A stretch of DNA of 19,642 bases from JAJRWS01 sp039831705 (GTDB taxonomy: Bacteria > Planctomycetota > Planctomycetia > Pirellulales > Lacipirellulaceae). The notes beneath the pieces are model-generated. The model had not been told where the DNA came from. It saw nothing but the letters and a program-made list of their open reading frames with translations, and made no database searches. A program made the position numbers and the translations under genes. Position 1 is the stretch's first letter, and every line of letters starts with the position of its first letter. Shown here one piece after another: positions 1-7,805 of this stretch. Where the stretch lies: NCBI GenBank assembly GCA_039831705.1, contig JBDOMT010000086.1, positions 1 through 19,642 on the forward strand, in the 5' to 3' direction.

Positions 1-503
1 ACCGTCTCCATAAGCTGAAATGCCACCGCATGCAGTTGAGCCAAATCGCGTCCGGTGAGCTCACCAAAGGCATTGAGCGATTTAAGTACCAGATGTTCGA
101 TTTGAGTGTCGGTCAGTCCCGCATCCTTCAGAGATTTCGGTTCCAGAGGCTTCCAGATATTTCCCCTTTGGGAATCGCCGCCACTGCTGTGCGCCGCGAC
201 CGCCTGGACTGGATGAGAGGAAGAAGAGGGTGGTGTCTCGAATAAATTCCGTCGTTGTATCTCCTCAGAAGCAATTTCTGGCATCCCTCCCGAGTGCCCT
301 GCTACCTTGGGGTCAACCGCAGTCCCTTCTCGACTCGATATTTGACGAATGCGTGCTATGATTGCCCCCAAATTATCCTGAGAGATATCTGCTTCTGCAT
401 CACCCGTATCGGTTTCCATGGGATTCGTTGTGTGTGTCGAAGGAGCTATCATGGACTCGTCGGTAGGTTCACTGCCATCACACTGTTTCGCGGACTCAAT
501 CAT
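1..503 (-). CDS. N-terminal part of a probable AAA-type ATPase (C-terminus cut by left edge)
   Basis: The minus strand is open from base 3 to about 575. The first ATG is at 501-503, with a second in-frame ATG at 450-452. About 167 codons are visible. Residues 1 to ~115 are low-complexity, rich in Ser, Thr, Pro and acidic residues, and look disordered. Then comes a compact helical segment containing KSLKDAGLTDTQIEHLVLKS and FGELTGRDLAQ. That pattern resembles the N-terminal helical segment placed before the AAA ATPase core in a family common in planctomycetes and deltaproteobacteria; the match is from memory. No Walker motif is visible because the protein continues past the edge. Only a weak AGG lies upstream of the ATG. 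Coding on this strand is supported by the uninterrupted frame and plausible protein composition. The ATPase assignment is an inference; another protein with a winged-helix-like N-terminus is possible. Confidence 0.6.
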   Translation of the reverse strand, partial: MIESAKQCDGSEPTDESMIAPSTHTTNPMETDTGDAEADISQDNLGAIIARIRQISSREGTAVDPKVAGHSGGMPEIASEEIQRRNLFETPPSSSSHPVQAVAAHSSGGDSQRGNIWKPLEPKSLKDAGLTDTQIEHLVLKSLNAFGELTGRDLAQLHAVAFQLMET

Positions 504-844
504 GAGTGACCTGGCTAAGTTTAATTGCAGTTCGACGGATTGGAACTTAACCCGAATACGAACTGTCAAAGTTTAGGTCTCAATAGGGCGAATCGCAAAT
601 GCTCACTCCTACTGCGCAGAGTAGGGAAGATTGCACCGGTTATGACAAGTACGAAAAATATTTCATGCAACTTACCACCCGCGTCACCATCATCGATCAC
701 CTTCGGCGATGTAAACTGCAAGAAATTACTGGTTTTTACGGCACCTCCAACAAAATCCGACGTTAGCTCGAAGCCAATTCGCATTTGACAGGGTGCCTAA
801 GTACTGGCGACGATCTGATGCCGGTGTTTCGGTGGTGTGAATTT
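504..844. other. Gap between the ATPase fragment and the oxidoreductase
   Basis: No convincing gene lies here. A 72-codon minus-strand frame (566-784) has one hydrophobic stretch (EIFFVLVITGAIFP), but only a poor ribosome site and no recognised domain, so it is at best a small hypothetical membrane peptide. No clear terminator follows the oxidoreductase stop in the minus direction. Confidence 0.4.
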
Positions 845-1879
845 CTACCGAACTACCGAACCACCGACCTCTTCCCATCTTTGACTTTTTCCACTTTGCA
901 CAATTGCTCCGAGGACACGCATATTCTCTACCGCATCTTCGATCGGAGTGGGGACTGGCTTGTCGTCGAGGATGGCGCGTGAGAACAGGTCCGCCTGAAT
1001 GCCATACTGATCGCAGATTTCAAATGAAATCTCCTCTATCCCACCATTCACTTCCATCCAGGCACGGCAAGATTGATCGGTGGGTGGATTGAATGGAAGT
1101 TCTAACTCTACTCGCCCACGGGTTCCATGCAGGGTGACTCGCTGATAGGGCACAGTTCGTGTGGAGCAAGTGAAAGTCGCTGACCCGGGGCCCAATCCGT
1201 CCGCTCCAAACTCCAACATCCCTGAAGTCAATCGATCCACTCCAAATCGTGGGTCCTTTTCCAGGATTCCCACAACCCTTTCTGGTTCGGCACGAAATAG
1301 AAACCGTGCCAAAGAAATCGAATAGCAACCGATGTCCATCAAACCTCCGCCTCCCCAATCCTGCCGGTGGAGAATGCTCTCAGGATCATCATCGGAGAAT
1401 GAGAAAAAGGAATGAATGGTTCGCAAGTCACCGATCTGCCCCGTGTCGACAACTTGCTGAGCCCATTGCCATTGAGGATGGTGGCGATACATAAATGCTT
1501 CCATCAATTTCAATTTGGGATAACGCCCAGCGGCAGCGACCAATTGCTGGGCTTCCTCCACGGACAGCGCGATCGGTTTTTCACAGAGCACATGCTTTCC
1601 CGCCGCTAGTGATTGGATAGCGAAAGGAACGTGCAGATGGTTGGGAAGTGGAATGTAGACCGCATCGATGTCTGGATTGGCCAGCAACTGATCATACGAA
1701 CCATAGGCCTGAGGTATGTCGAATTCGCGTGCCACCCTCTGAGCCTTGTCGAGGCTGCGCGATGCGATTGCCCTGAGTTCAACACGCTCACAGTAAGGCG
1801 ACTTCCGCATTCCGGGAACGACTGCTTCCCTGGCGATAGTTGCCGTCCCTAAAATACCCCAACGTACACGAGTCTTCAT
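845..1879 (-). CDS. Gfo/Idh/MocA family NAD(P)-dependent oxidoreductase
   Basis: A complete 344-aa protein of normal length for the family. An N-terminal Rossmann fold starts with WGILGTATIA (residues ~7-16). The family's EKP motif is at residues 100-102; its Lys lies by the nicotinamide in known members. GGGGLMDIGCYSI (~177-189) matches the conserved helix carrying substrate-site residues in the C-terminal alpha/beta domain. There is no signal peptide, so it is probably cytoplasmic. Family members oxidise or reduce sugars, inositols or dihydrodiols. The closest impression is the sugar-dehydrogenase / dimeric dihydrodiol dehydrogenase branch (GTATIA and PLPNHLH motifs), but the substrate cannot be read from sequence. 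A strong AAGGAGAAGG lies upstream of the ATG and supports the start. The last codons and the TAG stop lie in an 8-bp tandem repeat. The gene is separated by 341 bp from the ATPase fragment, so a shared operon is uncertain. Confidence 0.93.
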   Translation of the reverse strand: MKTRVRWGILGTATIAREAVVPGMRKSPYCERVELRAIASRSLDKAQRVAREFDIPQAYGSYDQLLANPDIDAVYIPLPNHLHVPFAIQSLAAGKHVLCEKPIALSVEEAQQLVAAAGRYPKLKLMEAFMYRHHPQWQWAQQVVDTGQIGDLRTIHSFFSFSDDDPESILHRQDWGGGGLMDIGCYSISLARFLFRAEPERVVGILEKDPRFGVDRLTSGMLEFGADGLGPGSATFTCSTRTVPYQRVTLHGTRGRVELELPFNPPTDQSCRAWMEVNGGIEEISFEICDQYGIQADLFSRAILDDKPVPTPIEDAVENMRVLGAIVQSGKSQRWEEVGGSVVR

Positions 1880-2010
1880 CTTGGCCTTCTCCTTGACAAA
1901 GCGATTTCCCTCTGATAGCTTTGAGGTAGTACTTTCTTACCAAAGATCGGCCCAAATAGGCGCTGATCTGTATTTCGAGCGATCGCTGATGGCGTAACCC
2001 CACCGACTAC

Positions 2011-2051
2011 CCAAGTGCCTTTTATGGCTGCCCAAGTATCTTCTATGGTTG
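2011..2051. repeat. Imperfect tandem repeat, two 20-bp units
   Basis: CCAAGTGCCTTTTATGGCTG at 2011-2030 is followed one base later by CCAAGTATCTTCTATGGTTG at 2032-2051, with 16 of 20 positions equal. Function unknown. Confidence 0.6.
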
Positions 2052-2222
2052 GGCGATTTGGCTAGTGTCTCCTGTTTTTTCGGAGGAGGAGTTGGCATGT
2101 GGCTTCTCTTGAGAGGTCCTAACAATTCTACTCGGTGCTTCTTTGCGGCCTGCTTAGCTACCACACGCTGCCCCAATATTTAAAAAACCGTACTCCAAAG
2201 CGCAGCATTACCAAGTTAGGTA

Positions 2223-2423
2223 CTAGCCCGCATATTTCACCCGTTTCTGCTGCGGCGTCCCAAGTCCTTCCGTGGCTGCGTTATGTTTCGGTCCCGGGCA
2301 CCGCGGCGCAGCAGTGGTCGCCTCAACGTGTATAAAACACGCCTGCGGTCGCGAACCTCACATGCCTTGCCACGAAAGAACTTAAGCCACCTCGCGACGA
2401 AACGGATGAAATATCCGGGCTAG
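2223..2423. mobile_element. MITE-like element with ~54-bp imperfect terminal inverted repeats
   Basis: The left arm is 2223-2276 and the right arm 2369-2423. Read inward, both begin CTAGCCCG, then CATATTTCACCCGTTT on the left and GATATTTCATCCGTTT on the right. Similarity returns after a divergent stretch as AAGTCCTTCCGTGGC versus AAGTTCTTTCGTGGC. The ~92-bp centre includes CGTGT/ACACG, able to form a small hairpin. No transposase frame fits in 201 bp, so it would be non-autonomous or a remnant. No target-site duplication is obvious at the borders. Confidence 0.6.
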
Positions 2424-2505
2424 CCTGCCTGGGACGTAACGGTGTCGGAAGGCGCAGGCCTGTTCAGGTGTATCCACCGAAATTAGAACTTCTACAACGA
2501 CTCAT

Positions 2506-2509
2506 AGGA
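2506..2509 (+). promoter_or_regulatory. Ribosome binding site that decides the start of the 368-aa PEP-CTERM protein
   Basis: AGGA lies nine bases before the ATG at 2519. The in-frame upstream ATG at 2468 has no comparable site, so 2519 is preferred. Confidence 0.5.
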
Positions 2510-2518
2510 CTTATTGAT

Positions 2519-3625
2519 ATGACAACTTCGATTTTTTTCGTCTGTAACCAAACTGCTGCGGGACTCCGCCACGGACAGTTCACCCTTCCAACGGGTCTTG
2601 TTCCAACGAGACTCGTTATCGGGGCATTCTTGACCTTATGTTTGTGCACTGGTCTCCACGCAGAACCGATCACCCATATCAACGTGGATGGCAATTTCAG
2701 CGATTGGGCTGGAGTCCCAACCTACACCGATCCCGACGCCGCACCGGGAGTTTTGCACGCTGGCATTCCGGATGTACATGACACCGACCAAGGCTCGTTA
2801 GGTAGTATCCCTAGCTACGTGAATCACCCTGATGTCGATATCCTCGAATACAAATTCACCCACGATGAAAACAATCTGTATGCCTACTTCAAAGCGGACG
2901 GTGTGATTGGCAACACCCAGCAAGCGAGTGCGGGAAGAGCGGGGCGATACTATGTGATTGTCACAATCGACGTGGATAACGACGACAGCACCGGCTACTT
3001 CCTCCACCAAGGAGGCTATTTTCCAACATCAGGAGTTGATCGCTACGACATGAACATGGAAGCCGAATACTACGACGGCCAACTCAATACGGCCCATTAC
3101 CTCAGTCACGATGCCGAGGGAGATAAAAACGGTGCAGTGATTCGGCAAGATTTTGCGGACCTGACGGTCGAAGGATACATTCCAACCGATGTCAGAAACG
3201 TTGATGTCCCAGGCCCAGCAGGCCCCTACACTCCCGGATTCGCCCAACCCGCACCGGGCAATTACAAAAATTACACTCAGTGGGTCTACCACGAGGATGA
3301 CACCTTGACGCATGTCCAGGACAAAGGCTCCATCATCGAGGGAATCATGAGAGTCGCGCGTTCGCCGGACGGACATGAAATTGAAATCGCCGCACCATTC
3401 AAAGGCTTTCTGAACGACGCACTAGGCAACCCAAACATGATGTTAGGCAAAACGCTCGACATTTCCTTCTCGCTGGAAGCCAGCGGCGAATTGGCACCAG
3501 GCGGTGACTGGGCTAGTGATACGGCCGATCCGATCGTCGGCTACGTGCTGGGAGTTCCCGAACCATCATCGTTGGCGCTGGTTGGTTTCATGGCACTTAG
3601 TTTGGTGACCGTGCGGAGATCGTGA
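2519..3625 (+). CDS. Secreted PEP-CTERM protein with an N-terminal CBM9-like segment
   Basis: A 368-aa exported protein. A long positively charged lead precedes a hydrophobic stretch (LVIGAFLTLCLCTGLHA, ~31-47), a signal peptide probably cut after LHA. The mature part opens with ITHINVDGNFSDWAGVPTYT, which resembles the start of CBM9/DOMON-like beta-sandwich modules (a DG.FSDW motif is typical). The segments DNNLYAYFKADG-like and YYVIVTIDVDNDDSTGY fit that fold. The tail is VPEPSSLALVGFMALSLV followed by TVRRS: the Pro-Glu-Pro motif, a membrane helix and a basic end recognised by exosortases. The probable role is an outer-surface protein that may bind carbohydrate; the ligand is unknown. An upstream ATG at 2468 would add 17 residues but lacks a ribosome site. 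The last 29 bp overlap the 3' end of the convergent VCBS gene, leaving no room for a separate terminator. Confidence 0.88.
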   Translation: MTTSIFFVCNQTAAGLRHGQFTLPTGLVPTRLVIGAFLTLCLCTGLHAEPITHINVDGNFSDWAGVPTYTDPDAAPGVLHAGIPDVHDTDQGSLGSIPSYVNHPDVDILEYKFTHDENNLYAYFKADGVIGNTQQASAGRAGRYYVIVTIDVDNDDSTGYFLHQGGYFPTSGVDRYDMNMEAEYYDGQLNTAHYLSHDAEGDKNGAVIRQDFADLTVEGYIPTDVRNVDVPGPAGPYTPGFAQPAPGNYKNYTQWVYHEDDTLTHVQDKGSIIEGIMRVARSPDGHEIEIAAPFKGFLNDALGNPNMMLGKTLDISFSLEASGELAPGGDWASDTADPIVGYVLGVPEPSSLALVGFMALSLVTVRRS

Positions 3626-6600
3626 TTTCAACCCGATCATCGCTGGTGGTGTGGGATGACTGGGAGCCATCGGGCCAGCGAACTTCGATCTGTTGAAACT
3701 GGCTATCCGTTGGCAAACCGAAGCTCAAGGTTGAACTCGATTGGGACAGGTAACCCCCACCTGCCGAAACTTCGGCCGTTTGGGAATCGTCTCCCGCCTG
3801 CGTCATCGTGACTCGCGCCCCGATGGCCGTCGGGTTGCCGGTGGGGCCGTGCAATCGTACGGTCAGCATCCGTCCACCCGCAGTCCCCTGCCCCACTGCC
3901 AGCCCTTGATTGATAAACGCCTGCAGCGGCTGGTCGTTGATCCCCACCACAAAATCTGGCCAATGGTCGCCATTTAGGTCAGCTATCGTGAGCGATTTAG
4001 CATCCTGATGAACTTCCAAACCGCTACGGTCTGGCCAAACCGGCTCAAAGGTACCCTGATCCGTGCCTAACAGGAGCAGACTCAGGCCGCCGTCCATACG
4101 GCCGGTTTCGCGCTGCGGACCAAAGAAATTTTGCACCAGATACAAATCTGGGTGAGTGTCACCATTGAGTTCCGTCAGTACCACGCCAAAACTGGGAGCA
4201 ATCTGGGCGATACGTGGCAAGACGCGAAAGGTAAAACGCCCTTGTCCATCGTTCACCAGTACACCCGACTCCAAACTATTGGCCTCCACCGCCAACGCTT
4301 GATCCAGGCAAGTGGGCGTGTAGATATCTGCCAGCAGGGCGGAAGCAAAATCGTGGTACTTGGGAAATTTGTTGGCCACAAAGGGCATCGCATTTTGTGA
4401 GCAACTTTTCCCGCGCACCGGCAACAGCTTATCGCCTTTCAATTTAGCTTCAACGATATGCATCTGCCCAGTCTCTTCGAAGTCACCGTAGTAAATCCGG
4501 GCTGGATCCTTGGGTGAAGGGTGGTACTTGGTGTTGAGCCCAGCATTGGTCACCACGTAATCAATATCGCCATCACCATCGATATCGCGACCGGCAATAC
4601 CTTGGTACCAACCCGTCCGATCGGCCAGGCCTGCTGCTGCCGTTTGATCCGTCAGTCTCCCCTGCTTGTTGAGATAAAGTTTGACCGGTCCCCATTCATG
4701 GGTTACCAACAGGTCCAGCCAGCCGTCGCCATCCGCATCCGACCAGAGGGCGCTGGTCACCAGACCCGTTTTTTCCAGCTCGGGAGCCAGCTTGGCCGTT
4801 ACATCGGTGAAAGTGCCCTGCTCGTTTTGCAGCAGCCGACTATGGGGACTCACGGGATACTCACCTGGTACCACGCGTCCACCCACGAACAGATCCAAAT
4901 CGCCATCGCGGTCAAAGTCGGCCGCCGTAACCACGCTACCGCTGTCGCGCAAGTCAGGCAGCCTTCCCTCCGGCGCTTTGGTAAGAGTGCCCCGGCCATC
5001 ATTCAGGTAAAGACGATCTCGCAATGAGTCGGCCTGAGGTTCACATTCCACACCCCCACTGACCACATAGACATCCAAGTCACCATCCGCATCCGCGTCG
5101 AACATCAACACCCCCATGTCCTCGCTGGCTATGTCTAAATCTGCGGCTGTATCTTGCAGATACTTACGCGCCTTTTTGAAGCGACCGTTACCCAGGTTCT
5201 GATAGACTTCGCCACTCTGCCCTGAGGCTCCGGCCAGATAGAGGTCGTCGCGACCATCGAGGTTTAAATCACCCCAAGCCAAGCCAGGGCCCAATTGCGA
5301 AAGCTTATGCGGCAGGAGCGGCTGACGTTCGTAATCGTTGTACGCCTCCTCCTGGTGCTGCGCCTGCTGCAAGCAAGATGACCGCTTGAACAGAGTCGCA
5401 CCAGCGGACAGGGTCGCACCGGCGGTATGTGTCTTGCGTTCTGGAACAGGTCCTACCGGCTCGGTGATGGTGATCAAGCGATCGGCGGCCAGGTCGGTAA
5501 AAGTCTGCACATGCCCACTCGGCCAACGGACTGTGAGCTGATCAATTTGGGTATGCTTACCCAGCCCAAAATGAACGTGCGGGTCGTCCGCCGACATAAT
5601 TCCACGGGCCAGGGTGAGAAAACGGACCTGAATTCCGGCACTATTTTTCAGGCGTACCGTCGCACCAATTCCCCAGCGATTGCTCACCGAACCGACCAAT
5701 CGAATTTTCAGCCGATGGCCGCTGGAAAGATTGTTTTGATAGATGCTGACTGGATTTTCCAGATTGTTGACCACCAAATCGAGGTCCCCATCACCGTCCA
5801 AATCGCCCACCGCCGCACCGAAACTAACGCCCTGATGATCCAAACCCCATTCGGAAGCGACCGACTCGAAGTGCAAATCGCCCAAATTTCGATAGGCATG
5901 ATTACGCTCGGCTTGGGGCGGCTGATCCAACCAAAATTGCAGTCCTGCAGGTGAATGATAGCCTCCCAACTTGTCCGCTTCGGCAACCAGATCGGCATTC
6001 TCCCAGTCGCGTGTCATGCCGTTGGTAGCAAACACATCGACCCGTCCATCGTCATCGAAATCAACACATTTAATCGCCCAGGTCCAATCGGTTTTTGCCA
6101 ACTCACATAGAAAGGCGCCTTCCATGAACCTGCCTGTGCCACTGTTGATGTAGACAGCGTTGCGCATGTACTGGCGTGGTTGTGGGAATTCCAAAAACCA
6201 ATTCATATTTTCCATGTCACCCATCGTCACCTTGGATCGGTAGTGACTGGAACTGGACATATCCGAACCCATGAAATCAAGATGGCCATCGTTATTCAAA
6301 TCGGCCACATCGGCGCCCATAGAACTCCAAGGCGTATGAGGCAACGACTTCCGTGCAACATCTCTGAATGAGCCATCGCCCTGGTTGCGATAGAGCCGGT
6401 CGGGGCCCATGTAATCGTTGGCAACATACAAATCAGTAAGTCCATCATCGTCGTAATCCCACCAAGTGGCGGACAACCCGAGGTCGTAGCCGCTGATGCC
6501 ACTAGAGTCGCTAATTTCCTCAAACCGTCCTTGTCCCCGGTTGTGATAGAGTCGATCGCGTTGGCCCGTCATGATCGGAATATATTTACCATTCGGCCTC

Positions 6601-7421
6601 ATGATGACACCCATGAATTCCTTCAAGTCCTCATCGAAGTAAGCCTTGTTGCCGTCCGTGTGCATTCCGGCAAGAACTCGCTGTTTGAACTGGGCATGGT
6701 TTTTTGGTTGCCGGCGATTGGTCAACAAGTAGCCGTCGAGGAGGCCGTCGTTGTCATAGTCAGCCATGGCCATCATGATACTGGCGCCGTTGTAATTCAG
6801 CCCGTAGGCCGCGGCCTGTTCTGTAAAAGTTCCATCTCCCTGGTTGATATAGAGTCGATTGGCCGATTGAAAAGCGCAGGCGTAGAGATCGAGGTCACCA
6901 TCATTGTCGATATCAACAAAACTGGCCCCCATCCCCCAAAATTCATGAATCAAACCAGCCTCTTCGGTCACGTCCTGAAACCGGAAGTCTCCCAGGTTGC
7001 GATACAATCGATTACTGCCCGCCTGCCGCGTAAGATAAATATCCGCCAGACCATCGCCGTCGTAATCGCCAAGGCAAACGCCGCCCCCATTCAACAGCGT
7101 CCTGAAATCATAGTCGTATGCAGGAGGAGCCCAACGATGCACGAAATCAACACCCGTTCGTTCAGCCGACAGCAAGGTAAGCCGTTTCGAAGGTTCGTCA
7201 CTCACGGCCTGCAGTGGTTGGGAAAGCATCTTCCCGTTGGTCGTGGTCTGAGAACTACTGGAATTTGGAGAGGTAGCCGCAATTTGAGATGCAGGCTCCG
7301 CGTCTGCGCGGCTGATGGTGAATACAGCGTAACACGCAATAGACAATCCCAACAGCAAGGTTGCCATCTGGTAACGAGTCAACATGGCACAGAGGTCCTC
7401 TCTAATTTTCAGTGGGTTCAT
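3597..7421 (-). CDS. Double-module FG-GAP/VCBS repeat protein with two ASPIC/UnbV domains
   Basis: A 1274-aa exported protein. Residues ~15-42 form a signal peptide or anchor (MATLLLGLSIACYAVFTIS). Residues ~110-565 carry many FG-GAP/VCBS blades with Asp-rich calcium loops such as DYDGDGLADIYL, DIDNDGDLDLY and DLDGDGDLDLVV, usually followed by YRNLGDF-type strands. An ASPIC/UnbV domain spans ~585-655 (ARGIMSADDPHVHFGLG, VRWPSG). A second series of blades covers ~710-1175 and a second UnbV ~1195-1270 (GGGYLSQSS, VRWPDGS). Single-module CRTAC1-like relatives are roughly half this length, so this looks like an internal duplication or fusion. It is probably a surface beta-propeller; the ligand is unknown. 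Start: the ATG at 7421 has no Shine-Dalgarno, whereas the in-frame ATG at 7385 has GAGGA about 11 bases upstream and may be the true start (1262 aa). It lies 384 bp downstream of the related 786-aa gene. Confidence 0.92.
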   Translation of the reverse strand: MNPLKIREDLCAMLTRYQMATLLLGLSIACYAVFTISRADAEPASQIAATSPNSSSSQTTTNGKMLSQPLQAVSDEPSKRLTLLSAERTGVDFVHRWAPPAYDYDFRTLLNGGGVCLGDYDGDGLADIYLTRQAGSNRLYRNLGDFRFQDVTEEAGLIHEFWGMGASFVDIDNDGDLDLYACAFQSANRLYINQGDGTFTEQAAAYGLNYNGASIMMAMADYDNDGLLDGYLLTNRRQPKNHAQFKQRVLAGMHTDGNKAYFDEDLKEFMGVIMRPNGKYIPIMTGQRDRLYHNRGQGRFEEISDSSGISGYDLGLSATWWDYDDDGLTDLYVANDYMGPDRLYRNQGDGSFRDVARKSLPHTPWSSMGADVADLNNDGHLDFMGSDMSSSSHYRSKVTMGDMENMNWFLEFPQPRQYMRNAVYINSGTGRFMEGAFLCELAKTDWTWAIKCVDFDDDGRVDVFATNGMTRDWENADLVAEADKLGGYHSPAGLQFWLDQPPQAERNHAYRNLGDLHFESVASEWGLDHQGVSFGAAVGDLDGDGDLDLVVNNLENPVSIYQNNLSSGHRLKIRLVGSVSNRWGIGATVRLKNSAGIQVRFLTLARGIMSADDPHVHFGLGKHTQIDQLTVRWPSGHVQTFTDLAADRLITITEPVGPVPERKTHTAGATLSAGATLFKRSSCLQQAQHQEEAYNDYERQPLLPHKLSQLGPGLAWGDLNLDGRDDLYLAGASGQSGEVYQNLGNGRFKKARKYLQDTAADLDIASEDMGVLMFDADADGDLDVYVVSGGVECEPQADSLRDRLYLNDGRGTLTKAPEGRLPDLRDSGSVVTAADFDRDGDLDLFVGGRVVPGEYPVSPHSRLLQNEQGTFTDVTAKLAPELEKTGLVTSALWSDADGDGWLDLLVTHEWGPVKLYLNKQGRLTDQTAAAGLADRTGWYQGIAGRDIDGDGDIDYVVTNAGLNTKYHPSPKDPARIYYGDFEETGQMHIVEAKLKGDKLLPVRGKSCSQNAMPFVANKFPKYHDFASALLADIYTPTCLDQALAVEANSLESGVLVNDGQGRFTFRVLPRIAQIAPSFGVVLTELNGDTHPDLYLVQNFFGPQRETGRMDGGLSLLLLGTDQGTFEPVWPDRSGLEVHQDAKSLTIADLNGDHWPDFVVGINDQPLQAFINQGLAVGQGTAGGRMLTVRLHGPTGNPTAIGARVTMTQAGDDSQTAEVSAGGGYLSQSSSTLSFGLPTDSQFQQIEVRWPDGSQSSHTTSDDRVEITISARSPN

Positions 7422-7517
7422 AGTTTGCCAACCGTTTTATTTGGTACGATCTTGCCATCGACCTTTAATCTTATGCGTTCAAAATCCCACACATGATGCG
7501 TGTTGATATGCGGAAAA

Positions 7518-7557
7518 CTCAGGGAGGGTTTGGGGAGTGCTCAGGGAGGGTTTGGGG
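7518..7557. repeat. 18-bp perfect direct repeat, two copies
   Basis: CTCAGGGAGGGTTTGGGG occurs at 7518-7535 and again at 7540-7557, a 22-bp period. The second copy runs directly into the G6/C6 hairpin at 7552-7571. Confidence 0.85.
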
Positions 7558-7706
7558 GGATAACCCCCCAATGAACTGGCAAATGATTATCCATTCTCTT
7601 TCACCTCAAACTGAATGATCCAGCCAAACTGGCTAAGCAAAGGTTATGAACATCAAATAAGTGGGGTGCCCGTCCGGGAATGCATTGGGGGTATCCCCCC
7701 AAACCC
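7540..7706. repeat. Inverted pair of G6/C6 palindromic repeats
   Basis: TTGGGGGG ATAA CCCCCCAA at 7552-7571 is a perfect 8-bp stem. A second palindrome, TTGGGGG TAT CCCCCCAA, lies at 7685-7702. Including flanks, the second is the reverse complement of the first: both read GGGTTTGGGGGGATA, then C5-6, then AATG. The two copies therefore face each other across ~110 bp of unrelated sequence, like REP-type or miniature-element ends. Confidence 0.7.
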
Positions 7707-7805
7707 CCCTTTATTCACTTCAACCCCACTTGTATTCGTTCTCCAACTCACACAATGTCTATCAAGAACCCACCTAACAAAATGTGAATTAACGATACTC
7801 AACCC

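Larger units (their letters stand above)
1880..2518. other. Non-coding region between divergent genes
   Basis: The stretch lies between the oxidoreductase (minus) and the PEP-CTERM gene (plus), so it should hold both promoters. I see no confident -10/-35 pair. It contains a 21-bp spaced tandem repeat (2011-2051) and a 201-bp element with inverted ends (2223-2423). Downstream of that, CCTGC at 2424-2428 can pair with GCAGG near 2455, a weak stem. Short open frames on both strands have no ribosome sites or recognisable products. Confidence 0.5.
7422..7805. other. Gap between the two VCBS genes
   Basis: No gene is supported. The stretch is dominated by G-run/C-run repeats (7518-7571 and 7685-7706). 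One possible role is termination or mRNA-end protection after the 786-aa gene, transcribed leftward, but no U-tract follows the hairpins. Confidence 0.5.

Noticed and set aside
566..784. 72-codon minus-strand frame with a hydrophobic stretch
   Set aside because: Weak ribosome site and no domain; kept only as a remote possibility.
1937..2176. 79-codon minus-strand frame upstream of the oxidoreductase
   Set aside because: Its repeated peptide is explained by the 21-bp tandem repeat; no ribosome site or family resemblance.
6531..7496. 321-codon frame opposite the 1274-aa gene
   Set aside because: It is the antisense of a clear FG-GAP coding region. Repetitive Asp codons leave long open antisense frames.
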